From Danio rerio (Eukaryota > Chordata > Actinopteri > Cypriniformes > Danionidae), in NCBI RefSeq assembly GCF_049306965.1, contig NC_133179.1, positions 12,863,501-12,927,500 on the forward strand: a stretch of 64,000 nt of DNA, written 5' to 3'. Shown here piece by piece: positions 47,477 to 61,000 of this stretch. The stretch's first letter is position 1, and each line of letters starts with the position of its first letter. Under the pieces are notes generated by a model, which saw only the letters and a list, made by a program, of their open reading frames with translations, searched no databases and was not told the origin of the DNA. Both the position numbers and the translations under genes were made by a program.

Positions 47477-50109
47477 ACATAACAGTATTACATAAATTAT
47501 TTGTCTTTCTGTGAATTCCCAAGGAAACATTTAAAATATATATATTTTGGCTTTCTTGACTTCCAGTCTCCAGATTTCTTACCATTATGCTACCAGACAT
47601 ATTTCGCATATCTGTTTAATCCAACACCAAACAAGTATATTGCTCTTTAAAAAACAAAACAAAACGGTTAAGATACAATATAAAATTGTCATTATTTTTT
47701 CCTGCATGAACAATAACTTCCTAAAAAAAAATCTTTAACACTCCTAAGTAGATTATAACACTTATAATCTCCAGATAAAGAAAAAGCTGTCGTGTGCGAT
47801 ATACCACATGACGAATGTTAGGAGGAGCTGATTTATAACGTAAAGCATAGATTATATATATATGAGTCTGTTTGATAGCACAGAAAGAGAAGAGCATGAA
47901 CAGACAATGACCTAAATAAACATGCAGCAAGTCTAACAGACTACAGGTTATAACTACACTGTTTTTAACTTTTCTATTCAAACTTATATTAATCAAACTG
48001 ACTAAAATATTAAGTTAAACTCTGAAAAACTAAAAAAATATGTAGTTGGAGCATGATTAACCTATTTAAATAAGTTAAAGTAACATAAAAAAGTTGTAGT
48101 CATGATTTTTGTCAAATAAGCTTTTAAAGTGCTCTTATTTCAGCATAAGGTTTTCAGGCAAACGTCATTTTGTTGTCTAATGTGATGACAATCAAATATT
48201 AAGTATATAAGTGCTTGTGTGTCCATAATATTTGTAATATTTTGATCTTTTGAGTCACAATATACAGCTCTAAAAATAAAATTACATAAAATTGCTGCTG
48301 ATTTTGCTACCAAATGTGAGGTTGACGTAGCAGGAAGACTCGCACTGGGTTCTCAATGTATGGTAAAGCGAGAAAACCTTAGGAATTTATAAATTTATTT
48401 ACAGTGTGCGAGAGTAAAAATCAAAACAACCTAAAAACCCAGCAAAGTGACAAAATAACCAAAAATAAAAGAACAAATACACAGCAAACAAACAAATGAT
48501 ATATGTACAACCTCACTAGTATACGCAGGTCACAAATTACTTACGCCACCACAGTTACTTGCTCACTCGCCAGGTTAATTGACAGTGAATTGGCGTTTGG
48601 GCTGCCTTTTAAAGGCGAAGCCCCGCCCCTTTGACATAAACCAACATACACTTATTAAAAGGTATAAGTATAAACATCTGTAGATGTTCATAAGTTCATT
48701 GTTTAAAACACATTAGACACCAAACAGTCATAATTAATCAAAGTAAACACTTATAAGTATAAACACATCCCTCCAGCCAAAAGACAGCTTAAGTAAAATG
48801 AGCTGAAGCAACACAATTCTTGAGATTTTTTTGGGCATAACTCAATTGTTTTATGTTCAATCTACTTAAATTAGTTTCATTAACTTAGTCTATTTGTGTT
48901 GGGATAGCCTGAATAAATTGTGTGGAACCCTGCATTTGGGAATTAGAGATTCTCCATTTCTCTGGGTTTGCTAGTTATGGGTTTGAGGAAGCTGTTATTA
49001 TTAGTTTCATTCTATAAAGGACTGATACAATTTCTTCCAAATTTCAAATAAAAACATTCTCATTTAGAGCATTTTTAATTTTCATACAATAAAAGTTGGT
49101 CAAAACAAAAAAAATTTGATGAGCTTAATGTGCCCTAAGCTATTGATTTCTTAACTTTTAATAAACTAAACTTTTATAAACTTGTCTAAAACTTACTTCT
49201 ACTTACATTTTAAAATGATTTATGCTAAAATGGCAATATATTTATAATAAATTGGGAATAAATTTGATCAGAATTGTGTAGAATGAAACAAAAACGTATG
49301 TTTTACTCAAACTGAGAATGTTTTTCCATGTCTGTACATCACAGAATTTATAAAATACACTTAGCAGTCAACGCAAGACAAAGCCATACACATTTTCTTG
49401 GATATTTCCTTACAAAATGTCATATTTTGCAAGAATATTACAGAGATTTGTAACAAAATTTGTGGTAAATCATAGAATTAAAGTATATCCACTGCTTCTT
49501 TGCTGAATTTAATTATTCATAATGTCATTAAAAATTGATAGCCAAGAAATAAGAGTATGAAAATAAAGACACTCTGTTGGTTCACCTTGATAATTTGGAC
49601 CTCATTAAAAATGTATATACAAATTAAGGGACGTATACATTCATATTTATGTATATGTATAATTTTTATCCTTACAAGTCACAAAAAGTGAGTAATTTTC
49701 TTCTTTTAACATTAATAACAACACAGATAGCAGCATGTGTATGAGGCTGCCATCAAATATTGACCCAATACAATACAATTGGCACAATATAGACATCTGA
49801 TGTACTCCTCCATGCAGGTTTCTTAATAATTTTAGCCTGTAAGCAACCCTGTGCTGCATTTACAAACCACTATAAACACAAAACAGCAAAGGATCCCATT
49901 GATTTTAAACTTGCACAAATTAAAATATTTGAAAAATAACAACAGCCCAAAGCCTTCCATATTAAAATTCTTAGAATGCGCCTGGATGACATCATCGCCT
50001 GACATTCTACTACTTGCTTTTGTCGGTTGTAGTTTTGGCATTTCGAGTTGCAGATTGATCGGTTTACTATTACAGTTTATCAGAAAGTTATCAGAAAACA
50101 TTTTTCATC

Positions 50110-51332
50110 ATGCAGTTTGATCACAGTCCCTGTGTACTACTCAAGTACACCCCCAACATGCCGGAGAACCATCTTCATCTTTCTGATGAGCCGCATGTTG
50201 AGGTTGGAAAGATAGGGAGAAAGGAGAAAAAGAGAAGCTTCTGGAAGTGGCCAGTTCTTCGTCGCAAAACTGGAAAATACGACCTTGTCCAGGCTGCGAA
50301 GAAATACCAGTATGAGGCTGAGGTATATCAGAAAGTTTCTTGTCAGCCCATTGAAACACCTGTTGGGCCTGAAGAGGTTCCAGAAGTAAGAAATGTAAAA
50401 AAAGGCTTCTGGAAGTGGCCAGTCTTCCGTCGCAAAACTGGAAAATTCAACCTGGTCCAGGCCACGAAGAACTACCATGAAGCCATGTTAGAGCAAAAAG
50501 TTTCTTGTCGGCCCATTGAAACACCCGTTGGGCCTGATGAGGTTGCTAAAGCGAGAAAGGAGAAAAAGGGCTTCTGGAAGTGGCCAGACTTCCTTTACAA
50601 AACTAGAACATACGACCTTGTCCAGGCCACGAAAGACTACCATGAAGCCATGTTAAATCAAAAAGTTTCTAGTCAGCCCATTGAAACACCCATTGGGCCT
50701 GATGAGGTTCCTGAAGCGAGTAAAGAAGAAAAGGACGTCTGGAAGTCTAGTAGAGGTAAAATCACACTCACAAGTGATTATGATACAAGTATTGTTTAAT
50801 GGCCAAATCTCTAATCAAGTAATATTTTTATAACTGGTCTTGAATATACAATTTTAATGTATTAATATCATTGGCCCATAAACAATTTCTGCTTGATGTC
50901 AAACTATTTCGAAACCTTAATAAAAGGCAAATCCAATCATAATTTAATGTTAAAACAGCTATCATAGCAATATTTATCAATATGTGGAAATTTCTGTATT
51001 CTCGGAAGCTGTGGAAATGAAAAATGTAAAACAGGATATATGTTAGAACCACTGTTAATGTTTACATCCCTCAAATGTTCTATAGAAATGTGATATATGA
51101 AAATATATGCAAATTACAAATATGACATACAAGTTCATTTTTGGATTTTGCATGTAAAATGTGTCATATATGTTAAATGATTGCAAAAAATGGCCGTTTA
51201 TATTTGTTTTTTCAACCATTTGCATTATAAATATGTACATATATGCAAAAATAAGTAGTAAAAAATAAGCAAATATGTAATATGTACAAATATATTAGCT
51301 ATAATAATATATGTATATGTTTATTTGTGGCA

Positions 51333-51364
<32 letters not shown>

Positions 51365-54300
51365 CATACAGTATATCAAATTGACATATATCAGATTTCT
51401 GTGTGGGATGAAATTAAAATAAGTCTAAATATGTGACTTTACATTCATAGACTAATTAAAAAACATGATAATCTGTATTATATAAAGTGCTATTTACACA
51501 ACGGTGACTTGATTCGTATTACAGCTTCTGCTTCAGAAGACCATGTCCCTGCTGCTGAGCAGCTAGAGGAGGACGACACAGAAAATGGTAAGATAGGAAT
51601 TGTTATTAGTATTACAAACGTGAATACAAAATATATATATATCTAAAATTGTACATCATACTGACTGCAGTTGTTTATTTTTTGACAGACACCATTTTAA
51701 GGCATTATGAAATGGGTGACAAGCTGGGCAAAGGTGGATTCGGCTCTGTCTACAAAGCCACACGCCGCAGGGATGGACTTGAGGTGCTTTCACTAACAAA
51801 ACATTGCTTTATCATTGCTTTATTCAAAACTTCTACCACATGCTAACTGCTAATTCTTTGCTTTGTTGATCAGGTTGCTGTGAAATGTACTGTCAAGTCA
51901 CCGAAGATGAAGGAAATGACAGTGGTGAGTAGTCCAGATACAATTCAATGTCATGATTTGATTTGATTCTAGATTTGATTTTCTTAGGATGGGACAAAAT
52001 GGGATTGAAGACGTTATATAGTAAATGAAAACATGTCCTTTTAGTAAGTACGTAAGCAAGTAAAGTAAGGCTTTTGTTTTGCTTTGTGCTTTCCATTTAG
52101 ATAAGTATTTAGATAAATCCACTTGATTAGATTGTTTCAGAGCCTTATATGTATGTTAATGTCCCATTACAATTGAGTTTTTATTAAGAGAGCTTCAGGA
52201 AACTGTCTAACTGTCATCATTTCTCTCCTTTAGCCTGGTTATGACAAACCCCTCCCTACAGAAATTGCCCTGACAATCATGGCCAACAATGGTCCCTACG
52301 TCCCCGAGATAATCCAACTCCTAGACTGGGAGGACAATGATGGCCACTACATTATAATCATGGAGCGACCCATACCTTGTATGGACTTGCTTGGCTTCTT
52401 ACGCCACAAGGATGGACCTCTTGATGAGAAGACGGGACGCCATATAATGCGGCAGGCCATTTATGCTGTGAGCGTTTGCTTTGATCGCGGTGTCTTCCAT
52501 CGGGACATAAAGCTTGAAAACCTCCTAGTTAATCCTGACACTTTGGAGGTAAAGCTAATAGACTTCGGCTGTGGTGCGATCGTAAAGAAATCAGGCTACA
52601 AAGTCTTCTGTGGTAAGTGTTATGAACTTTGTTGTCATAAAAACCACACACTGAAGATTCTGTTTAAACATATAAACCATTGGATGATATCTTTTTTTTC
52701 TAGGAACAAGAACATATTTCCCTCCGGAGTACGAATTGCATGGCAGGTACCATGCACAGCCGGCGACTGTTTGGTCTCTAGGGATCGTCCTGTTCGCAAT
52801 GATGTGTGGGGCTTTACCCACTGTCTCCGACCACTCCTTGATCAGGGACTATCTTTGGTCTAGCCCTGGCCTGTCAATAGGTAAGAGCTTCATCAAAGTG
52901 TGAAGAGAGCAGGTCTTATAACTATTTTTGACGTACGAGCGTGTGCAACCATTGTAATCTTTTTGGTTCGAGACTTCCAATCTTATTCACTTCCATTGAT
53001 TTTAAAATGTTAAAAACTGCTTGCTATGCTGGTTAATGTTGCACACCGACATTGTCTTATTATATCATTCTACTTTTTATGCACAGTCATGAACACACTT
53101 GTTTGTAGAGCGAGCAGTTTGACCGTTTATTATTCCAAGTAATTTGTCCCATAGGCAACTGAATCGGAAGTACTAACGCACTTCGGCATTGTAGAATAAG
53201 ATCTATAAACTATTAAACTTAAACACCCCATTCTTCTTTCTGCACAGAATGCTGCCAGATGATCTGCGGTTGTCTACAGCCAAACCCAGATGAGAGACTC
53301 GCTCTGCAGGAGATGCATCTCCATAACTGGTTTAAGGTATGAAGCCTAAAGCTGAATGGCTTTCATTTTTGTTGATCATCTTAAGCAGAGGTGTCCAAAC
53401 CAGAGTCTGCAGGCCAAAGTTAGCCTTTGATAACTTGATTTGCCCTTTGATTTGGCCCACCATCCCATCTAAATAGAGAGTGAGAATGACAACAAAAACA
53501 CAAACTAAAAGTAAAAGTTTCGATTAAATGTTATATTAAATATAAATAGTCACTCAATAAATAGAGGAACACATCAGTGATGCACATCAAGGCAAAAAAC
53601 AGGTGCAGCTTGACTAGTGTAACTCCACTGTTATAAATAGGATTGTTTTTACTGAACGAATAAATACAGCATTAGTTAATATAAATCAATGCTCTCTAGT
53701 TTTGTTTAAATGTTGAATAACTTAGGAAATCACCAATGGCAACTTTAATGTAATGAGTTTGGTATACTTTGGTCCAACACGCTCAGTCAAGATTGGTTTT
53801 CGGCCCTTCATAAAAAAAAGTTTGGACACAGCTGATCTTATGTCTTAAAGCATTACTTAACCCCCCAAAAAAGAAAATTCTGTTATTAATTACTCACCCT
53901 CATGTCGTTCCAACCCACTGAGACTTTCATCTTCAGAACACAAATTAAGATATCAGGAGTGCTCAACCCCGTTCCTGGAGATCCACCTTCCTGAAGATTT
54001 CAGTTGCAACTCATGTCAAACACACCTGCCTGTAATTATCAAGTGCTGTTCAGGCTAATTAATTGCTTCAGGTGTGCTTAATCAGAGTTGGAGCTGAACT
54101 CTGTAGGAAGGTAGATCTCCAGGAACAGGGTTGAGCACCTCTGTCTTAGATCAAATCCAGGAGTTCTCATCCTTCTTAGACAGGAACAGTCCTGAGGTGT
54201 TCAAAATCCAGAAAAGGTTAAAACATTGCATGTGACATTAACTGTAATCATACCAAGGTCCAGGAACATATTTGTGCACCTAAAAAAAAGCTACTGAAGA

Positions 54301-54440
54301 TGAGCAAAAGTCTTAGGGGATTGGAATGAGTGATTAAAAACGGGATTTTCATTTATGTGTGAACTAATCCTTTAAACTCTGTCCAAAATGTAATGTATTT
54401 AGACGAATAACACTGATTTATGTTTCAGGTCATGGAGTAA
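50110..54440 (+). CDS. Pim-like serine/threonine kinase, copy 2 (8 exons, 503 aa, three FWKWP repeats)
   Basis: Exons: 50110-50755, 51525-51587, 51689-51783, 51874-51924, 52234-52612, 52704-52880, 53248-53336, 54429-54440. The structure is the same as copy 1 except that exon 1 is 165 nt longer and encodes three repeats. Repeat 3 is the most diverged (FWKWPDFLYKTRTYDLVQA). The kinase domain spans about 243-500 with all catalytic motifs present. Changes against both other copies include LLGFL for LLHFL after the hinge, KKSGYK for KDSGYK after the DFG segment and TRTYF for TRKYF in the activation segment. Intron 4 is about 200 bp shorter than in copy 3. A reading frame that runs from exon 5 into intron 5 is not the gene product. 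Confidence 0.9.
52098..52112 (+). other. Site of an intron 4 deletion in kinase copy 2
   Basis: Copy 2 reads CCATTTAGATAAGTATTTAG where copies 1 and 3 have about 200 extra bases (copy 3: about 60000-60209). Copy 2 keeps GATAAG from the middle, so two nearby losses or one complex event are needed. Confidence 0.7.
53386..53834 (+). mobile_element. hAT-type MITE in intron 7 of kinase copy 2
   Basis: Same insertion as 45426-45874. The right flank is ATCTTATG instead of ATCTTAAG and the right end reads GTTTGGACACAGCTG; both changes are shared with copy 3. Confidence 0.8.
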
Positions 54441-54680
54441 GACAGGAAAAACAACTCAGCAACCCTAGCACATCTGAGGACTGCTGCATTGGATTGCTCT
54501 TTGTATTATATTGTTGCCTTGTCATCTTCTTTAATAGTGCAGGGCAACTTACATATGATTACCTTTGTTGATTAATTAATATGTCATGAATGTTTTGAAT
54601 GTATTGTCATTATATTATTATTATACACATATGCAAATGCACTATATATGTCATGTGTGTTTCTTATATACTGGTGAATT

Positions 54681-54686
54681 ATTAAA
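54681..54686 (+). terminator. Poly(A) signal ATTAAA of kinase copy 2
   Basis: It lies about 240 bp after the stop codon, at the same place as the signals of copies 1 and 3. Assigned by motif and position. Confidence 0.45.
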
Positions 54687-57600
54687 GCATCATAAAATCA
54701 ACATCATGTCTTGTTTTTATTTATTATGTGACCAGTTACTGATTGTACACTGACTTCTTACTTTTTTCCTACAGGTTTCAACTTTTAAAGACATTTTAAG
54801 ACCATTTTGAATTAAATATTAGACTCATAAAGCGCTAAAGACTAAGGATTTTTTTTAATTACCCAGATGAAAAAGAAATTTATTTGACCTATCAAAAAAT
54901 ATATATATATAATTTAATACTAATAATACATTAATAATAAACAATTCAAATATTTTAGATTTTATTCTTAGCTAAATGTTTTAAATATTGTGTAAAAACA
55001 AGAAAGATCTACTTGTATCCATACGGTTTTTTCTCAACATAAACTTCTTTAAAATAATAATAAAATGAACATGTTTTAAAAGATTTAAAAACTATAATAA
55101 ACTAAATCTATGGACAACAATCTGTCCAGGTCAGTGTCCTCAGCAGTACATGGAGAAACAAATGTCATTGTAAGGAAAATAATTAAACCATTATGATAAA
55201 TAGAGTTAAACATTACCTTTTTAAATAAAAAGTTTAAAGTTTCATTGAGGTGGATTGTTGGTGATTGTATGAGTTTTGCACAGATTGTATAGCAATTCAT
55301 GAACAAAGGAAAATTAAAACCTGTTTAAAAAGATTTAAGAGCAATAACACAGTATTACAGTAAATCTAGAACTTTTTAAGGCCTAAGATTTGGGTTTTGA
55401 GATTTAATACTTTTTAAGACCCCACAGAAACCCTCTACATAACAGTATTACATAAATTATTTGTCTTTCTGTGAATTCCCAAGGAAACATTTAAAATATA
55501 TATATTTTGGCTTTCTTGAGCCAAAACATTCCAGTCTCCAGATTTCTTACCATTATGCAACCAGACATATTTCGCATATCTGTTTAATCCAACACCAAAC
55601 AAGTATATTGCTCTTTAAAAAACAAAACAAAACGGTTAAGATACAATATAAAATTGTCATTATTTTTTCCTGCATGAACAATAACTTCCTAAAAAAAAAT
55701 CTTTAACACTCCTAAGTAGATTATAACACTTATAATCTCCAGATAAAGAAAAAGCTATCGTGTGCGATATACCACATGACGAATGTTAGGAGGAGCTGAT
55801 TTATAACGTAAAGCATAGATTATATATATATGAGTCTGTTTGATAGCACAGAAAGAGAAGAGCATGAACAGACATTGACCTAAATAAACATGCAGCAAGT
55901 CTAACAGACTACAGGTTATAACTACACTGTTTTTAACTTTTCTATTCAAACTTATATTAATCAAACTGACTAAAATATTAAGTTAAACTTTGAAAAATGG
56001 AAAAAAATGTAGTTGGAGCATGATTAACTTATTTAAATAAGTTAAAGTAACATAAAAAAGTTGTAGTCATGATTTTTGTCAAATAAGCTTTTAAAGTGCT
56101 CTTATTTCAGCATAAGGTTTTCAGGCAAACGTCATTTTGTTGTCTAATGTGATGACAATCAAATATTAAGTATATAAGTGCTTGTGTGTCCATAATATTT
56201 GTAATATTTTGATCTTTTGAGTCACAATATACAGCTCTAAAAATAAAATTACTGGGTTCTCAATGTATGGTAAAGCGAGAAAACCTTAGGAATTTATAAA
56301 TTTATTTACAGTTTGCGAGAGTGAAAATCAAAACAACCTAAAAACCCAGCAAAGTGACAAAATAACCAAAAATAAAAGAACAAATACACAGCAAACAAAC
56401 AAATGATATATGTACAACCTCACTAGTATACGCAGGTCACAAATTGCTTACGCCACCACAGTTACTTGCTCACTCGCCAGGTTAATTGACAGTGAATTGG
56501 TGTTTGGGCTGCCTTTTAAAGGCGAAGCCCCGCCCCTTTGACATAAACCAACATACACTTATTAAAAGGTATAAGTATAAACATCTGTAGATGTTCATAA
56601 GTTCAATGTTTAAAACACATTAGACACCAAACAGTCATAATTGATCAAAGTAAACACTTATAAGTATAAACACATCCCCCCAGCCAAAAGACAGCTTAAG
56701 TAAAATGAGCTGAAGCAACACAATTCTTGAGATTTTTTTGGAGATAACTCAATTGTTTTATGTTCAATCTACTTAAATTAGTTTCATTAACTTAGTCTAT
56801 TTGTGTTGGGATAGCCTGAATAAATTGTGTGGAACCCTGCATTTGGGAATTAGAGATTCTCCATTTCTCTGGGTTTGCTAGTTATGGGTTTGAGGAAGCT
56901 GCTATTATTAGTTTTATTCTATGAAGGACTGATACAATTTCTTCCAAACTTTAAATAAAAACATTGTCATTTAGAGCATTTTTAATTTTCATACAATAAA
57001 AGTTGGTCAAAACAACAAAAGTTTTTATTTGATGAGCTTAATGTGCCCTAAGCTATTGATTTCTTAACTTTTAATAAACTAAACTTTTATAAACTTGTCT
57101 AAAACTTACTTCTACTTACATTTTAAAATGATTTATGCTAAAATGGCAATATATTTATAAAAAATTGGGAATACATTTGATTAGAATTGTGTAGAATGAA
57201 ACAAAAACGTATGTTTTAGTCAAACTGAGAATGTTTTTCCATGTCTGTACATCACAGAATTTATAAAATACACTTAGCAGTCAACGCAAGACAAAGCCAT
57301 ACACATTTTCTTGGATATTTCCTTACAAAATGTCATATTTTGCAAGAATATTTCAGAGATTTGTAACAAAATTTGTGGTAAATCATAGAATTAAAGTATA
57401 TCCACTGCTTCTTTGCTGAATTTAATTATTCATAATGTCATTAAAAATTGATAGCCAAGAAATAAGAGTATGAAAATAAAGACACTCTGTTGGTTCACCT
57501 TGATAATTTGGACCTCATTAAAAATGTATATACAAATTAAGGGACGTATACATTCATATTTATGTATATGTATAATTTTTATCCTTACAAGTCACAAAAA

Positions 57601-58022
57601 GTGAGTCATTTTCCTCTTTTAACATTAATAACAACACAGATAGCAGCATGTGTATGAGGCTGCCATCAAATATTGACCCAATACAATACAATTGGCACAA
57701 TACAGACATCTGATGTACTCCTCCATGCGGGTTTCTTAATAATTTTAGCCTGTAAGCAACCCTGTGCTGCATTTACAAACCACTATAAACACAAAACAGC
57801 AAAGGATCCCATTCATTTCAAACTTGCACAAATTAAAACATTTGAAAAATAACAACAGCCCAAAGCCTTCCATATTAAAATTCTTAGAATGCGCCTGGAT
57901 GACATCATCGCCTGACATTCTACTACTTGCTTTTGTTGGTTGTAGTTTTGGCATTTCGAGTTGCAGATTGATCGGTTTACTATTACAGTTTATCAGAAAG
58001 TTATCAGAAAACATTTTTCATC

Positions 58023-61000
58023 ATGCAGTTTGATCACAGTCCCTGTGTACTACTCAAGTACACCCCCAACATGCCGGAGAACCATCTTCATCTTTCTGAT
58101 GAGCCGCATGTTGAGGTTGGAGAGATAGGGAGAAAGGAGAAAAAGAGAAGCTTCTGGAAGTGGCCAGTTCTTCGTCGCAAAACTGGAAAATACGACCTTG
58201 TCCAGGCTGCGAAGAAATACCAGTATGAGGCTGAGGTATATCAGAAAGTTTCTTGTCAGCCCATTGAAACACCTGTTGGGCCTGAAGAGGTTCCAGAAGT
58301 AAGAAAGGTAAAAAAAGGCTTCTGGAAGTGGCCAGTCTTCCGTCGCAAAACTGGAAAATTCAACCTGGTCCAGGCCACGAAGAACTACCATGAAGCCATG
58401 TTAGAGCAAAAAGTTTCTTGTCAGCCCATTGAAACACCTGTTGGGCCTGATGAGGTTGCTAAAGAGAGAAAGGAGAAAAAGGGCTTCTGGAAGTGGCCAG
58501 ACTTCCTTTACAAAACTAGAACATACGACCTTGTCCAGGCCACGAAAGACTACCATGAAGCCATGTTAGAGCAAAAAGTTTCTAGTCAGCCCATTGAAAC
58601 ACCCATTGGGCCTGATGAGGTTCCTGAAGCGAGTAAAGAAGAAAAGGACGTCTGGAAGTCTAGTAGAGGTAAAATCACACTCACAAGTGATTATGATACA
58701 AGTATTGTTTAATGGCCAAATCTCTAATCAAGTAATATTTTTATAACTGGTCTTGTATATACAATTTTAATGTATTAATATCATTGGCCCATAAACAAAT
58801 CCTGCTTGATGTCAAACTATTTCGAAACCTTAATAAAAGGCAAATCCAATCATAATTTAACGTTAAAACAGCTATCATAGCAATATTTATCAATATGTGG
58901 AAATTTCTGTATTCTCGGAAGCTGTGGAAATGAAAAATGTAAAACAGGATATATGTTAGAACCACTGTTAATGTTTACATCCCTCAAATGTTCTATAGAA
59001 ATGTGATATATGAAAATATATGCAAATTACAAATATGACATACAAGTTCATTTTTGGATTTTGCATGTAAAATGTGTCATATATGTTAAATGATTGCAAA
59101 AAATGGCCGTTTATATTTGTTTTTTCAACCATTTGCATTATAAATACGTACATATATACAAAAATAAGTAGTAAAAAATAAGCAAATATGTAATATGTAC
59201 AAATATAATAGCTATAATAATATATGTATATGTTTATTTGTGGCTACACACACACACACACACAGTACATACAGTATATCAAATTGACATATATCAGATT
59301 TCTGTGTGGGATGAAATTAAAATAAGTCTAAATATGTGACTTTACATTCATAGACTAATTAAAAAACATGATAATCTGTATTATATAAAGTGCTATTTAC
59401 ACAACGGTGACTTGATTCGTATTACAGCTTCTGCTTCAGAAGACCATGTCCCTGCTGCTGAGCAGCTAGAGGAGGACGACACAGAAAATGGTAAGATAGG
59501 AATTGTTATTAGTATTACAAACGTGAATACAAAATATATATATCTAAAATTGTACATCATACTGACTGCAGTTGTTTATTTTTTGACAGACACCATTTTA
59601 AGGCATTATGAAATGGGTGACAAGCTGGGCAAAGGTGGATTCGGCTCTGTCTACAAAGCCACACGCCGCAGGGATGGACTTGAGGTGCTTTCACTAACAA
59701 AACATTGCTTTATCATTGCTTTATTCAAAACTTCTACCACATGCTAACTGCTAATTCTTTGCTTTGTTGATCAGGTTGCTGTGAAATGTACTGTCAAGTC
59801 ACCGAAGATGAAGGAAATGACAGTGGTGAGTAGTCCAGATACAGTTCAATGTCATGATTTGATTTGATTCTAGATTTGATTTTCTTAGGATGGGACAAAA
59901 TGGGATTGAAGACGTTATATAGTAAATGAAAACATGTCCTTTTAGTAAGTACGTAAGCAAGTAAAGTAAGGCTTTTGTTTTGCTTTGTGCTTTCCATTTA
60001 AAATTAGAGGTAACCACTGTAATTGAATCATGATCTAAACAAAGATGACAGCACACATGAAGAACGAGCAGCTTACATCTAAACTAGACTTTATCATGTA
60101 GAAATTAAAACAGAATTGAAAACAAAATGGTTTTGTGAAACTATTGGCCTACTACATAAAACATCTGAAGAAAAATAAGTAGATAAGCTAAAGACTCCAT
60201 TTACAACAGTATTTAGATAAATCCACTTGATTAGATTGTTTCAGAGCCTTATATGTATGTTAATGTCCGATTACAATTGAGTTTTTAATAAGAGAGCTTC
60301 AGGAAACTGTCTAACTGTCATCATTTCTCTCCTTTAGCCTGGTTATGACAAACCCCTCCCTACAGAAATTGCCCTGACAATCATGGCCAACAATGGTCCC
60401 TACGTCCCCGAGATAATCCAACTCCTAGACTGGGAGGACAACGATGCCCACTACATTATAATCATGGAGCGACCCATACCTTGTATGGACTTGCTTCACT
60501 TCTTACGCCACAAGGATGGACCTCTTGATGAGAAGACGGGACGCCATATAATGCGGCAGGCCATTCATGCTGTGAGCGTTTGCTTTGATCGCGGTGTCTT
60601 CCATCGGGACATAAAACTTGAAAACCTCCTGGTGAATCCAGACACTTTGGAGGTAAAGCTAATAGACTTCGGCTGTGGTGCGATCGTAAAGGATTCCGGC
60701 TACAAAGTCTTCTGTGGTAAGTGTTATGAACTTTGTTTTCATAAAAACCACACACTGAAGATTCTGTTTAAACATATAAACCATTGGATGATATCTTTTT
60801 TTTTCTAGGCACAAGAAAATATTTCCCTCCGGAGTACGAATTGCATGGCAGGTACCATGCACAGCCGGCGACTGTTTGGTCTCTAGGGATCGTCCTGTTC
60901 GCAATGATGTGTGGGGCTTTACCCACTGTCTCCGACCACTCCTTGATCAGGGACTATCTTTGGTCTAGCCCTGGCCTGTCAATAGGTGAGAGCTTCATCA

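Larger units (their letters stand above)
47785..55752 (+). repeat. Tandem unit 2 of the Pim-like kinase array (about 8.0 kb)
   Basis: Direct copy of unit 1 beginning at the same GTGTGCGATATACCACATGA sequence. It lacks the intron 4 SINE and also lacks about 200 bp of intron 4 that units 1 and 3 keep. Confidence 0.85.

Noticed and set aside
50110-54440. Kinase copy 2 as a pseudogene because intron 4 is shortened and residues near the hinge and activation segment differ
   Set aside because: All exons, splice sites and catalytic residues are intact; the deletion is intronic.
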